Of a DNA stretch of 64,000 bases, positions 1 through 9,113 are shown in pieces. Numbering within the stretch: position 1 is the first letter of the stretch; every line of letters starts with the position of its first letter. The stretch lies in NCBI GenBank assembly GCA_947595635.1, contig CANQEU010000003.1:1-64000 (forward strand). The letters are read 5' to 3'. The position numbers and the translations under genes are program-made. The DNA comes from an uncultured Clostridia bacterium (GTDB lineage Bacteria; Bacillota; Clostridia; Oscillospirales; Acutalibacteraceae). Under the pieces are notes generated by a model. That model did not search any database. It was not told the origin of the DNA and worked only from the letters and a program-made list of their open reading frames with translations.

Positions 1-107
1 AAGCCTGCAAAATGCAATACCATACGAAAGACTTCTTTTTTTAAGGAAAGATGGTTCATATCAATTGACATCGCAGAGGACAAATAAATTATTTTTTGTT
101 TTTTGTA

Positions 108-135
108 TTGACAAATTCGGGATAAATGTTAAAAT
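108..135 (+). promoter_or_regulatory. SigA-type promoter for the T-box/ilvB-cimA operon
   Basis: TTGACA (108-113), 16-bp spacer, TAAAAT (130-135), just upstream of the T-box leader. Confidence 0.7.
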
Positions 136-159
136 TAGTATCAATGGAATATTTTAAAA

Positions 160-417
160 GCTTTGACGGGGAAGAGTACAATGGATAAGCTTTTTCAGAG
201 AGTCGCCGTTCGGTGCGAGGCGATATTGCCCCAAAGGAAAATCACCCCTGAGTTTTCTGCTGAAGCGCTTTGCGCGTTTTAGGTATGAACGGTCGCCCTC
301 CGTTACAAGGGAAAGCATTCGGCTGTTGCCCGATGCTCCGAGCGGCTCATTTGAGCAAGCAAAGTGGTACCACGATTTTGTCGCCTTTGCAGTCATACAG
401 ACTGCAAAGGCTTTTTT
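160..417 (+). promoter_or_regulatory. T-box leader (tRNA-sensing riboswitch), probable Ile (AUC) specifier
   Basis: GAAGAGTACA 5' motif, CAGAGAG motif, candidate specifier ATC (241-243) in GGAAAATCACCCCTGAGT, T-box core AAAGTGGTACCACG (361-374), then a terminator; directly upstream of ilvB. Confidence 0.9.
383..417 (+). terminator. Intrinsic terminator of the T-box
   Basis: GCCTTTGCAGTC-atac-AGACTGCAAAGGC followed by TTTTTT. Confidence 0.88.
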
Positions 418-501
418 GATTGCGCGCATTCTCCGCTGCACTTAGGCTTGATAAAAGCGCGCAATAAAAACAATGTGAATTTAAAGGAACAGGAGATCAT
501 T

Positions 502-2163
502 ATGAGATTAAACGGATCTGACATTATTTGCGAATGCCTGCTTGAACAAGGCGTTGACACTGTTTTCGGCTATCCCGGCGGCGCGGTGCTCAACATTTAC
601 GACGCTCTTTACAAGTACAGCGACAAAATAAATCATATTCTCACCGCACACGAGCAGGGTGCGTCCCACGCTGCGGACGGCTATGCCCGCGCGACGGGAA
701 AGGTAGGAGTAGTCATAGCCACCTCCGGCCCGGGCGCCACAAACCTTATAACCGGGCTTGCAACCGCTAAAATGGACAGCTCGCCCGTAGTTGCCATAAC
801 GGGGAACGTAACAAGAGACGGACTCGGCAGAGACAGCTTTCAGGAGGTAGACATAAAGTCAATAGCCGCGCCGGTTACAAAAAAAAGCTTCTGCGTTATG
901 AGCATGGAGGAGCTTGCGCCGACAATAAGAGAGGCGTTTAAAATAGCAACATCCGGCAGAAAAGGGCCTGTACTTGTCGATATTCCCAAGGACATTTCGG
1001 CAATGGAGACCGAATTTGAAAGAACCGCGCCCGAAGCAGAGCCTGCTTGTTGCCCGAAAAACGATTTTGAAAGGGCTGCCGAAATCATCAAAAGCTCCAA
1101 ACGTCCGTTTATATACGCAGGCGGCGGAGTAATAAGCGGCGGCGCCTCTAATGAGCTTATTGCCCTTGCGCACAGAATAAACGCTCCGGTTTGCTGCTCG
1201 CTTATGGGAATCGGCGGCATACCCGGCGACGATCCGCTTTATTTCGGGAATCTCGGTATGCACGGTATGTACGAAACAGGAATGGCTACACTTAAGGCTG
1301 ACTGTATTATCGCAATAGGAGCGCGTTTTTCTGACCGTGTTGCAGGCGACCGTGAAAAATTCCGTGAAAACGCTTCTATTATTCATTTTGACATAGACGA
1401 AAAGGAAATAGACAAAAACGTAAAAACCGACTGCGCAATACGCGGCGATATAAAGCAGACGGCGGCAGAGCTTATCGGTATTCTTCCTCAGCTTGAGCAC
1501 AAGGAATGGCTTGACACAATAGCCGAGTGGAAAAAGAAAAGGCTGCCTGACCCCAAGGAGGATAATTTCCCGTCGCCCCAGCATATATTAAACGCTGTGC
1601 AAAAGCTTAAAAAGGACGACGACATCATTGTGACCGACGTCGGACAGCATCAAATGTGGGCGGCTCAGATATGCTCTTTTAACAAGCCGAGAACCTTCAT
1701 AACCTCAGGCGGACTCGGAACTATGGGCTTCGGAATGGGAGCGGCTGTCGGAGCAAAATTTGCAAGACCGCAAAGCAGAGTCACCCTTATTACCGGCGAC
1801 GGAAGCTTTCATATGAATTTAAACGAGCTTGTTACATTGAAAAGCTATAATATCCCAATAGTTGTCTGCGTTATGAACAACAGCGTTCTCGGAATGGTTC
1901 GTCAGTGGCAAAAGCTTTTTTACGGCAGACGCTTCTCCCAAACCGACCCGCACCGCGCAACAAATTTTTCCGACCTTGCTTCCTCCTTCGGAATTGAGGG
2001 AATAACGGTAAAACGGCCCGATGAGGTCGAAGCCGCGCTAAAATACGCATATTCGCTGAACGCGCCCGCTGTAATAGATTTTCAAATATCGCCGGACGCA
2101 AATGTGCTGCCTATGATACCTCCAGGAAAGACCGCGGCGGATATGATAACCGAGCTTGACTGA
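502..2163 (+). CDS. ilvB: Acetolactate synthase large subunit
   Basis: ThDP-enzyme motifs (GYPGGAVLNIYDAL, TSGPGATN, GDGSFHMN). The ATG at 502 has AGGAG upstream; the listed start at 364 lies inside the T-box. Confidence 0.95.
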   Translation: MRLNGSDIICECLLEQGVDTVFGYPGGAVLNIYDALYKYSDKINHILTAHEQGASHAADGYARATGKVGVVIATSGPGATNLITGLATAKMDSSPVVAITGNVTRDGLGRDSFQEVDIKSIAAPVTKKSFCVMSMEELAPTIREAFKIATSGRKGPVLVDIPKDISAMETEFERTAPEAEPACCPKNDFERAAEIIKSSKRPFIYAGGGVISGGASNELIALAHRINAPVCCSLMGIGGIPGDDPLYFGNLGMHGMYETGMATLKADCIIAIGARFSDRVAGDREKFRENASIIHFDIDEKEIDKNVKTDCAIRGDIKQTAAELIGILPQLEHKEWLDTIAEWKKKRLPDPKEDNFPSPQHILNAVQKLKKDDDIIVTDVGQHQMWAAQICSFNKPRTFITSGGLGTMGFGMGAAVGAKFARPQSRVTLITGDGSFHMNLNELVTLKSYNIPIVVCVMNNSVLGMVRQWQKLFYGRRFSQTDPHRATNFSDLASSFGIEGITVKRPDEVEAALKYAYSLNAPAVIDFQISPDANVLPMIPPGKTAADMITELD

Positions 2164-2193
2164 CAGGCAATGATTTGAAAGGAAAATAAATAA

Positions 2194-3765
2194 ATGAAAC
2201 AAATAGAAATTTTCGACTCCACACTTCGTGACGGAGCGCAGGGCGAAGGAATATCGTTTTCGGTGCAGGATAAGCTTGCCATCGTTCGCTCCCTTGACAA
2301 GCTTGGTATAAAATACATAGAGGCAGGAAACCCCGGCTCAAACCCAAAGGATCTTGAGTTTTTCGAGGCGGCTAAAGGACTGACGCTGAAAAACGCCTCT
2401 CTTGTCGCCTTCGGCAGTACAAGGCGAAAGGATATAAAGGCTGAGGACGACAAAAATCTCAACGCCCTGCTCGGCGCAGGAACAGCCACGGTCGCAGTAT
2501 TCGGCAAATGCTGGAGGCTGCACGTTGACGAAATAATAAACACCACTGCCGAGGAAAACTCCGCAATGATTTACGATACCTGCAAATTTTTGAACGATAA
2601 CGGAAAGCACGTTATATTTGACGCTGAGCATTTCTTTGACGGCTATAAGGACGACCGTGACTTTGCCCTCGGCGCGCTTAAATGCGCCGTAGACGGCGGC
2701 GCGGAATGCCTTGCGCTGTGCGATACAAACGGCGCTGCCTATCCCGATGAGATATACTCCGCCGTTAAGGACGTATGCCAAAGCTTTCCGAATGTAAAAA
2801 TCGGAATACACACCCACAACGACAGGGGCATGGCTGTCGCAAATTCCATTATGGCTGTAAACGCAGGCGCAGCTCATGTTCAGGGAACATACCTTGGCTA
2901 CGGCGAGCGCTGCGGCAACGCAAATTTGTCAACTATAATTCCTGACCTCACCCTTACGGGAAAATACTGCTGTATTCCGCAGGAAATGCTGAAAAGCGTT
3001 ACGCTCACCGCCCGTGAAATAGGCGAAATTTCAAACACATCAATAAAAAGAGGAGAGCCGTTTGTCGGCATTAGCGCGTTTGCTCACAAGGCGGGTATGC
3101 ACGCCGACGGCGTGCTAAAGCTGCCCCGTTCATTTGAGCACGTTGAGCCTGAGACATTCGGCAATACAAGGCGCTTCCTTATGAGCGAAATTTCAGGCAG
3201 AGGAGCCGTGCTTGAGCGCATAAAAAAAATTGATCCGACAATAGAAAAAAACAGCCGCGAAACGGCGCAGATACTTGACGCTCTCAAAAAAATGGAACAG
3301 CAGGGCTACCAGTATGAGGGAGCTGACAGCAGTCTTGAAATGCTTATACGCCGCAATCTCGGAAAATACAAGCCGTTCTTTGAGCTGAAGAATTATAAAA
3401 TAATATCCGGCAGACCGTGTGAAAATGATGAATGCAGCGCAACCGCAACCGTAAAAATCACTGTAAACGACAAGGATCAGCTTATGGTCGCAGAGGGCAA
3501 CGGCCCTATCAGCGCTATGGATAACGCGCTCAGACGCGCGCTTGAGGTCTTTTATCCGTCACTTAAAAATATGCACCTTATCGACTACAAGGTTCGTGTT
3601 ATGGACCCGAAAAGCGCAACAGCCGCAACGGTAAGGGTTCTTATAACCTCCTCGGACGGAAAAAACGTCTGGTCTACGGTCGGAGTATCGGCAGACGTTG
3701 TCGAGGCGAGCCGAATAGCTCTCACAGAATCCATTGAATATCATCTTATACAAAGCAAAGAGTAA
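2194..3765 (+). CDS. cimA: (R)-citramalate synthase
   Basis: DSTLRDGAQGEGISFS, GIHTHNDRGMAVANS, HKAGMHADGV and a LeuA-type C-terminal dimer/regulatory domain; cimA-like rather than leuA-like. Confidence 0.87.
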   Translation: MKQIEIFDSTLRDGAQGEGISFSVQDKLAIVRSLDKLGIKYIEAGNPGSNPKDLEFFEAAKGLTLKNASLVAFGSTRRKDIKAEDDKNLNALLGAGTATVAVFGKCWRLHVDEIINTTAEENSAMIYDTCKFLNDNGKHVIFDAEHFFDGYKDDRDFALGALKCAVDGGAECLALCDTNGAAYPDEIYSAVKDVCQSFPNVKIGIHTHNDRGMAVANSIMAVNAGAAHVQGTYLGYGERCGNANLSTIIPDLTLTGKYCCIPQEMLKSVTLTAREIGEISNTSIKRGEPFVGISAFAHKAGMHADGVLKLPRSFEHVEPETFGNTRRFLMSEISGRGAVLERIKKIDPTIEKNSRETAQILDALKKMEQQGYQYEGADSSLEMLIRRNLGKYKPFFELKNYKIISGRPCENDECSATATVKITVNDKDQLMVAEGNGPISAMDNALRRALEVFYPSLKNMHLIDYKVRVMDPKSATAATVRVLITSSDGKNVWSTVGVSADVVEASRIALTESIEYHLIQSKE

Positions 3766-3821
3766 AATCCAAATGTCTTTTGTCAATAGTAACACAATGT
3801 TATTTTTTCTCTTACGGAAAT

Positions 3822-3850
3822 TTGAATTTTCCTCGATAATCTGATATAAT
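3822..3850 (+). promoter_or_regulatory. Predicted promoter for citrate synthase
   Basis: TTGAAT, 17 bp, TATAAT. Confidence 0.65.
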
Positions 3851-3929
3851 AAAATCAACATCCGGCGCATATAGTTTATATATGCACTTAAAATAACGGA
3901 CGCATTTACTTTAAAAGGAAGTGAGTTAA

Positions 3930-5303
3930 TTGGGACACGAAAGAGAATTTAGCGAAATCACACCTGAAATACTGAAAATGAGCGAGCTTTGCTACAAGAA
4001 CAGCAATATTGATCCGTCTCTTTACACTAAGTATGACGTAAAAAGAGGACTCAGAGACGTAACCGGCGCGGGAGTTCTTACGGGGCTTACCGAAATTTCC
4101 GACGTCTGCGCGGTGAGAGAGCTTCCAAACGGCGAAAGGGTCCCGATTGACGGCGAGCTTTACTATCGCGGATATGAAATTGAGGCAATAGTAGACGGCT
4201 TTATAAAAGACAACCGCTTCGGCTTTGAGGAGGTAACCTACCTTTTGCTTTTCGGTCAGCTTCCGAATGAAAAACAGCTTGACGAATTCCGCAATCTGCT
4301 TGCATATTACCGCTCTCTGCCGATGAGCTTTGTAAGAGATATAATTATGAAAATGCCGAGCAAGGACATTATGAATGCGCTTGCGAGGAGCGTACTCACG
4401 CTTTATTCCTATGACAGCAATCCTGACGACACATCCTTGCCAAACGTCCTTAGACAGTGCATTCAGCTTATATCGCTGTTCCCCATTCTCTCTGTTTACA
4501 GCTTTCAGGCATACGGCTATTTTCACGAAAATAAAAGCCTGTTTATACACAACCCTCAGCCGGAGCTTTCAACGGCTGAAAATATCCTTTATATGCTTCG
4601 CCCCGACAGTAAATACACCCCTCTTGAGGCAAAGCTGCTTGATATGGCTCTTGTTCTTCACGCAGAGCACGGCGGCGGCAATAATTCCACATTTACAACT
4701 CACGTTGTCACCTCCTCTGGCACGGATACATACTCGGCAATAGCCGCTGCGCTCGGCTCTCTTAAGGGGCCTAAGCACGGCGGAGCCAATATAAAGGTCG
4801 CCAAAATGTTTGACGACATAAAGGCGCACGTCAAGGACTTCTACGACGATGAGGAAATCTCAAATTATATAACAAAAATACTGCACAAAGAGGCGTTTGA
4901 CCGCAGCGGACTCATATACGGCATGGGTCACGCAATATATTCTATATCCGACCCGCGCGCGAGAGTTTTAAAGCGCTTTGTTGAGAGGCTTTCAAAGGAA
5001 AAGGGTCGGGAGGACGAGCTTCATCTTTACAACGCGGTATCAAGAATTGCGTCTGAGAAAATCGTAAAGGAGCGCAAGGTATATAAGGGGGTAAGCGCAA
5101 ATATCGACTTTTACAGCGGCTTTGTCTACACAATGCTCGATCTCCCCTATGAGCTTTTTACGCCTCTCTTTGCAATTGCAAGAATCTCCGGCTGGAGCGC
5201 GCATAGAATTGAAGAGCTAATAAGTACCGGCAAGATAATCCGTCCGGCATATATGAATGTTCAAGAGCATCTTGACTACATTGATATGAAGGACCGCAAA
5301 TAA
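3930..5303 (+). CDS. Citrate synthase
   Basis: Citrate synthase motifs (LHAEHGGGNNSTFTTHVVTSSGTD, LKGPKHGGANIKV, GMGHAIYSISDPRA, NIDFYSGFVY); TTG start with AAGGAAGTGAG upstream. Confidence 0.93.
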   Translation: MGHEREFSEITPEILKMSELCYKNSNIDPSLYTKYDVKRGLRDVTGAGVLTGLTEISDVCAVRELPNGERVPIDGELYYRGYEIEAIVDGFIKDNRFGFEEVTYLLLFGQLPNEKQLDEFRNLLAYYRSLPMSFVRDIIMKMPSKDIMNALARSVLTLYSYDSNPDDTSLPNVLRQCIQLISLFPILSVYSFQAYGYFHENKSLFIHNPQPELSTAENILYMLRPDSKYTPLEAKLLDMALVLHAEHGGGNNSTFTTHVVTSSGTDTYSAIAAALGSLKGPKHGGANIKVAKMFDDIKAHVKDFYDDEEISNYITKILHKEAFDRSGLIYGMGHAIYSISDPRARVLKRFVERLSKEKGREDELHLYNAVSRIASEKIVKERKVYKGVSANIDFYSGFVYTMLDLPYELFTPLFAIARISGWSAHRIEELISTGKIIRPAYMNVQEHLDYIDMKDRK

Positions 5304-5322
5304 ATAACGCTATATATAAAAA

Positions 5323-5370
5323 CGCCGCCCTCCCTTTATTCGTCCGTGAATAAGGGAGGGCGGCGCTTTA
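5323..5370. terminator. Bidirectional terminator between convergent genes
   Basis: Long near-perfect hairpin CGCCGCCCTCCCTTTATTC / GAATAAGGGAGGGCGGCG. Confidence 0.85.
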
Positions 5371-5374
5371 TTGC

Positions 5375-5536
5375 TTACTGCTTTTGTTGATTTTCAGATG
5401 TTTTCCTTATATGCTCTTTAAGAACAAGATTTACATACTGTGAAAACGACCTGTCGTCCTGCTCGGCAAGCTCTTTTACTCTGTCGATTATATCCTCGTC
5501 AAGCGTTATGCTGACCTTTTTCTTGAACGGTCTCAT
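5375..5536 (-). CDS. Small ribbon-helix-helix (CopG/Arc-like) protein, 53 aa
   Basis: Manual translation MRPFKKKVSITLDEDIIDRVKELAEQDDRSFSQYVNLVLKEHIRKTSENQQKQ; absent from the supplied ORF track because of its length. Confidence 0.75.
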   Translation of the reverse strand: MRPFKKKVSITLDEDIIDRVKELAEQDDRSFSQYVNLVLKEHIRKTSENQQKQ

Positions 5537-5722
5537 ACCAAACACCTCAGGAAAATAATACTATATTATGCAACAACAAGTTGCTTTTTCGCATAAATTA
5601 GCTTAAAATAGTATTTAGTAGCTTTATATAATCACACCTCGGATTTATAAAAGCGAGCCTGCCTCATCGTTTCGCGGTTTAAATAAAGCGCTCGAACAAG
5701 ACGGCGCAGAGACTTTTAAAAA

Positions 5723-6004
5723 TCAATCCTCAAGCTCCTGCAAATCGGCGGCTGTAACGTCGTTTTCAAGGTTATCCCTCGCAAGATCGTTGTCGATAAC
5801 GGAATAAACGCTTGAAATCGGCTTTTCCCTTTTAAACGGGACTGTATGATAAACCTTCTGCGACGGCGGCTCTGTTCCGGAAATTATCGGTCTTGCCTTT
5901 TCATTGCCGTGCTTTGCCTTTCCCTGTATTTCCGGCGTTGGGGCGCTGTCGTTTCTCTTTTTTGTGTGCGTGCGCTCTATTCGCTTCATTCCCTGCTTTG
6001 CCAT
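5723..6004 (-). CDS. Hypothetical basic/disordered small protein
   Basis: 93-aa ORF between the RHH gene and the tRNAs; no family recognised. Confidence 0.5.
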   Translation of the reverse strand: MAKQGMKRIERTHTKKRNDSAPTPEIQGKAKHGNEKARPIISGTEPPSQKVYHTVPFKREKPISSVYSVIDNDLARDNLENDVTAADLQELED

Positions 6005-6123
6005 ATTATCACCTCAAGCATAGTTTGCCCGAAGCATATGATATTATCCTGCTAAAGCACTGTGTTTGCTGTAAAGCATTAATCATGGTAAAAAATAATA
6101 AGCGCCCGAACAATCAGGCGCTT

Positions 6124-6197
6124 TGGAGCGGACAACGGGAATCGAACCCGCCTCCTCAGCTTGGGAAGCTGATATTCTACCAATGAACTATGTCCGC
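6124..6197 (-). tRNA. tRNA-Gly(CCC), CCA encoded
   Basis: Cloverleaf on the minus strand; anticodon arm TCAGC-TTCCCAA-GCTGA; T arm GCGGGTTCGATTCCCGT. Confidence 0.95.
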
Positions 6198-6342
6198 ATA
6201 TTATTTAATATGTTTATTAAAACGCTCGCAGACCTCAATCCTTTGACCGCGAGGATTGCCAAATTCGCTTTTCGCGTCATTGAATTTAAGCCGCGAATTA
6301 AATATTTTGCTGAAAAAGCACCTGCCTGCGCAAGTGCTTTTA

Positions 6343-6418
6343 TGGAGCTGGAAAAGGGACTTGAACCCTCGACCTACGCTTTACGAGAGCGTCGCTCTAC
6401 CGTCTGAGCTATTCCAGC
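6343..6418 (-). tRNA. tRNA-Thr(CGT), CCA encoded
   Basis: GCTGGAATAGCTCAGACGGTAGAGC...ACGCT-CTCGTAA-AGCGT...GAGGGTTCAAGTCCCTTTTCCAGCTCCA. Confidence 0.95.
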
Positions 6419-6682
6419 ATTCCGCTCGGTTATTATAACACTTTTAGTAGGTATAAGTCAACTAAAATTTTTAATTAAAAATATAAATATTAAGAGCACG
6501 CTTTGATTTAACAAATATTATATCAAACTCCCGTTATGCCGTATTTTTTGCAAAAGCGGCAGCCGGATAACCAAGCTCTCAAAAAAAACAGTGATAACTT
6601 TTCACAAAAATGGTTTTTCCGCTCAATATTGTCCTATAATAAAAACGATATACCTAATAAATCAAATTTAGGGGGTTTTATT

Positions 6683-7114
6683 ATGAACGAAACAATACCG
6701 AACCTGCTTAAAAAATACCGACTAAATTGCGGATACTCTCAGCAAATGGTGGCGAATACGCTCAATATTGACCGTTCGACCTACACATATTATGAAACAG
6801 GCAAGTCTATGCCGAGCATGAACACCATATTGATTTTAAAAAATCTTTTTAAAATACCGTATGACGAGCTTATAAGCTGTTTTGATTCCAGCGCGCTGCT
6901 TGCCGTAAAAAAGCTGAATGATCCTACTATAGAGGACAAGCACGAAGAGCCGGATTTATCAAATTGCCGAAAAAAGATCATGCTGGACAAAACTTCTATT
7001 TATGAGCTGCCAAAGGAGGAGCAGCAGCTGATACTTTATTATCGAAGATTAAATCAGAAGGATAAGGAAAAGCTTATGGGCGAGCTGCACAATCACATAA
7101 AGGACAACTACTGA
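6683..7114 (+). CDS. XRE-family HTH transcriptional regulator
   Basis: LLKKYRLNCGYSQQMVANTLNIDRSTYTYYETGKSMPSMNTILILKNLF; ATG at 6683 with GGGGG upstream rather than the ORF-track start at 6536. Confidence 0.85.
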   Translation: MNETIPNLLKKYRLNCGYSQQMVANTLNIDRSTYTYYETGKSMPSMNTILILKNLFKIPYDELISCFDSSALLAVKKLNDPTIEDKHEEPDLSNCRKKIMLDKTSIYELPKEEQQLILYYRRLNQKDKEKLMGELHNHIKDNY

Positions 7115-7170
7115 CAGCTAAACATAACAGTGCCGCTTCAGTCTGCCGTCCCTTTTGATTATCACAGAAA

Positions 7171-7206
7171 AAATCCCACTCCGACTCTGGAGCGGGATTT
7201 TATTTT
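7171..7206 (+). terminator. Terminator after the XRE gene
   Basis: AAATCCCACTCC-gactct-GGAGCGGGATTTTATTTTT. Confidence 0.8.
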
Positions 7207-7280
7207 TGCACCGCAGACAATATAATTTAATGCTGTTTTCCGCACTCGGAACACAAAGGCGCATACCCTTTGCAGACACG

Positions 7281-9113
7281 TCAGCCTTCGTCCGCCGTTA
7301 AGGTCACCTGCGCGACATATTCGTCATAGTCGTCTTTGCTTTCGTCATATCTTAAGCAGGTAAGAGTAACAACATCTCCGGCGCTGTGCTTGTCAAGCTC
7401 TGCATAAAGAACGGAAAACTCTGTTATCTCAACGCCGTCTATCTCGGTTATAATATCTCCCTGAGCTATTCTGCTTTTCGCCGCAGGCCCTTCGCCGTCT
7501 ACCGATTCAACATATATACCGGTCGGCAGTCCGTAATACTCGGCATTATAGCGGCTTATTTCGCTTCCCGTAATCCCAAGCCTTACCCTGCCGGCAACAT
7601 ATCCGTTTTTGATTATGCTGTCTATTACGCTTACGATCTGTCGGGACGGAATTGCAAAGCCCATACCCTCATAGCTTGTATTTACTATTTTTATCGTTGT
7701 TATTCCAACGACCTGACCGCTGAGGTTAAGCAGGGGGCCGCCTGAATTTCCCGGATTTATTGCCGCATCGGTCTGAATATAGCTGACGTTTCCGTGCCTT
7801 ACATCTCTGTCAAGAGCGGATATTATTCCCTCGGTAACAGAATTTGAAAATTCTATTCCGCCGGGATTGCCTATCGCGACGACCCTTTGACCTACGCTCA
7901 GCTCGGCAGAGTCGGCAAAGCTTGCCGGCGACAGACCGTCCTTGTCTATTTTTAAGACGGCAATATCCGTTCTGCTGTCAAATCCGGTCACCTGCGCGTC
8001 GTAGCTTTCCCCGTCAAGAATAACTCTCACCCTGTATTTCTGCTTTGAGTCGCCTATAACGTGGCTGTTTGTTATAATATATCCGTTCTCGCTTATGACT
8101 ATACCCGTGCCCTGAGAGGCTATTTGTTTATATTCGCTGTCCTTATAGCCGACAACTCCCGCCACAACATTTTTTGCCTTGTCATAGGCATATTTTGCTG
8201 TATAGGCGTTATTTGAATTTATATCCTGCGGCTGTTTTTCCAAATCTATCGGCGAGCCGTCCTTGCTTGTAGTGTCCTTCAGCTCGTTTTCCGCAAGCGC
8301 CGTTTCAGCCTCCGTTTCCGGCTCGGTAACGCTTGGGACAAGGCTGCTGCCGCCGTTGACATCGGGCTGAGATATTATATTTTTATTACCGGAGCCTGCC
8401 ACGACCGCAACCGTAAGGCAGACGCACAGCGAGAAAACGACAAACGCTGTAACAAGAAATACTATCAAGCCGGTTGGCAGCTTCTTTGCACCTGCGCCTG
8501 TATGTGCGGCATTTTCGCCGTTATTCGCTGCGGCGCCATTATTCTGCCCGACAGAATAGGGATTTTGATTCATATAGCTTGCGCCGGCTTCCCTTTGCAT
8601 ATACGCGCCGCGATAATCGGTATTCTGAGGCATATACGGCTGAGCCTGCCGATTATACTGACTAAACGTGTTATTGCCGTTTCCGTCAAAGCGGTAAGAG
8701 ATGCCTTGCGCTTGACTGCCGTAATATGCGCTTCTGTTGTAATAAGCGCCGCCGTTTTGCACCGGCTGTGATGAATATATATTCCGATTTTGCGCAGGCG
8801 CGCTTGAATAGATATTTCTATTTTCTGACGGCTGTGCCGATTGGCTGTTACCTAAGGCGCTTTCCGCCGGATACGGCGCATTTGCCTGATTTGTGTTCGG
8901 CTCTTTATTTTGCTCGGTATCCGCCTCGGTATTAACCTCAGTATTCGCCTCGGCATTCGGCTCTCCGCCGATTCCCTCACTATCTGTATCCGCCGCATTT
9001 TCGTCCGCTGTCATTTGTACGGACGGATTATTTATTTTTTCATTCTCTGTAAAAGCGCCGCTTTCACCGACTCCCTCTGAATTAACGCTCTGTCTTTCGG
9101 GCTCCTCACTCAT
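7281..9113 (-). CDS. HtrA/DegP-like S1C serine protease with PDZ domain, membrane-anchored
   Basis: ITNSHVIGD, SRTDIAVLKID and NPGNSGGPLLNLSGQVVGI catalytic motifs; PDZ C-terminus; one TM after a long N/Q/E-rich N-terminus. Confidence 0.93.
   Translation of the reverse strand: MSEEPERQSVNSEGVGESGAFTENEKINNPSVQMTADENAADTDSEGIGGEPNAEANTEVNTEADTEQNKEPNTNQANAPYPAESALGNSQSAQPSENRNIYSSAPAQNRNIYSSQPVQNGGAYYNRSAYYGSQAQGISYRFDGNGNNTFSQYNRQAQPYMPQNTDYRGAYMQREAGASYMNQNPYSVGQNNGAAANNGENAAHTGAGAKKLPTGLIVFLVTAFVVFSLCVCLTVAVVAGSGNKNIISQPDVNGGSSLVPSVTEPETEAETALAENELKDTTSKDGSPIDLEKQPQDINSNNAYTAKYAYDKAKNVVAGVVGYKDSEYKQIASQGTGIVISENGYIITNSHVIGDSKQKYRVRVILDGESYDAQVTGFDSRTDIAVLKIDKDGLSPASFADSAELSVGQRVVAIGNPGGIEFSNSVTEGIISALDRDVRHGNVSYIQTDAAINPGNSGGPLLNLSGQVVGITTIKIVNTSYEGMGFAIPSRQIVSVIDSIIKNGYVAGRVRLGITGSEISRYNAEYYGLPTGIYVESVDGEGPAAKSRIAQGDIITEIDGVEITEFSVLYAELDKHSAGDVVTLTCLRYDESKDDYDEYVAQVTLTADEG

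Noticed and set aside
154-441. 95-aa minus-strand ORF near the window start
   Set aside because: Lies antisense across the T-box leader and terminator; no protein family signal.
364-502. ORF-track N-terminal extension of ilvB
   Set aside because: The extra 46 codons overlap the T-box/terminator; the ATG at 502 has a proper RBS and conserved MRLNGSDI start.
6123-6438. Three plus-strand ORFs overlapping the tRNA genes
   Set aside because: They are antisense readings of tRNA-Gly and tRNA-Thr; peptides like SGQRESNPPPQLGKLIF are typical antisense-tRNA artefacts.
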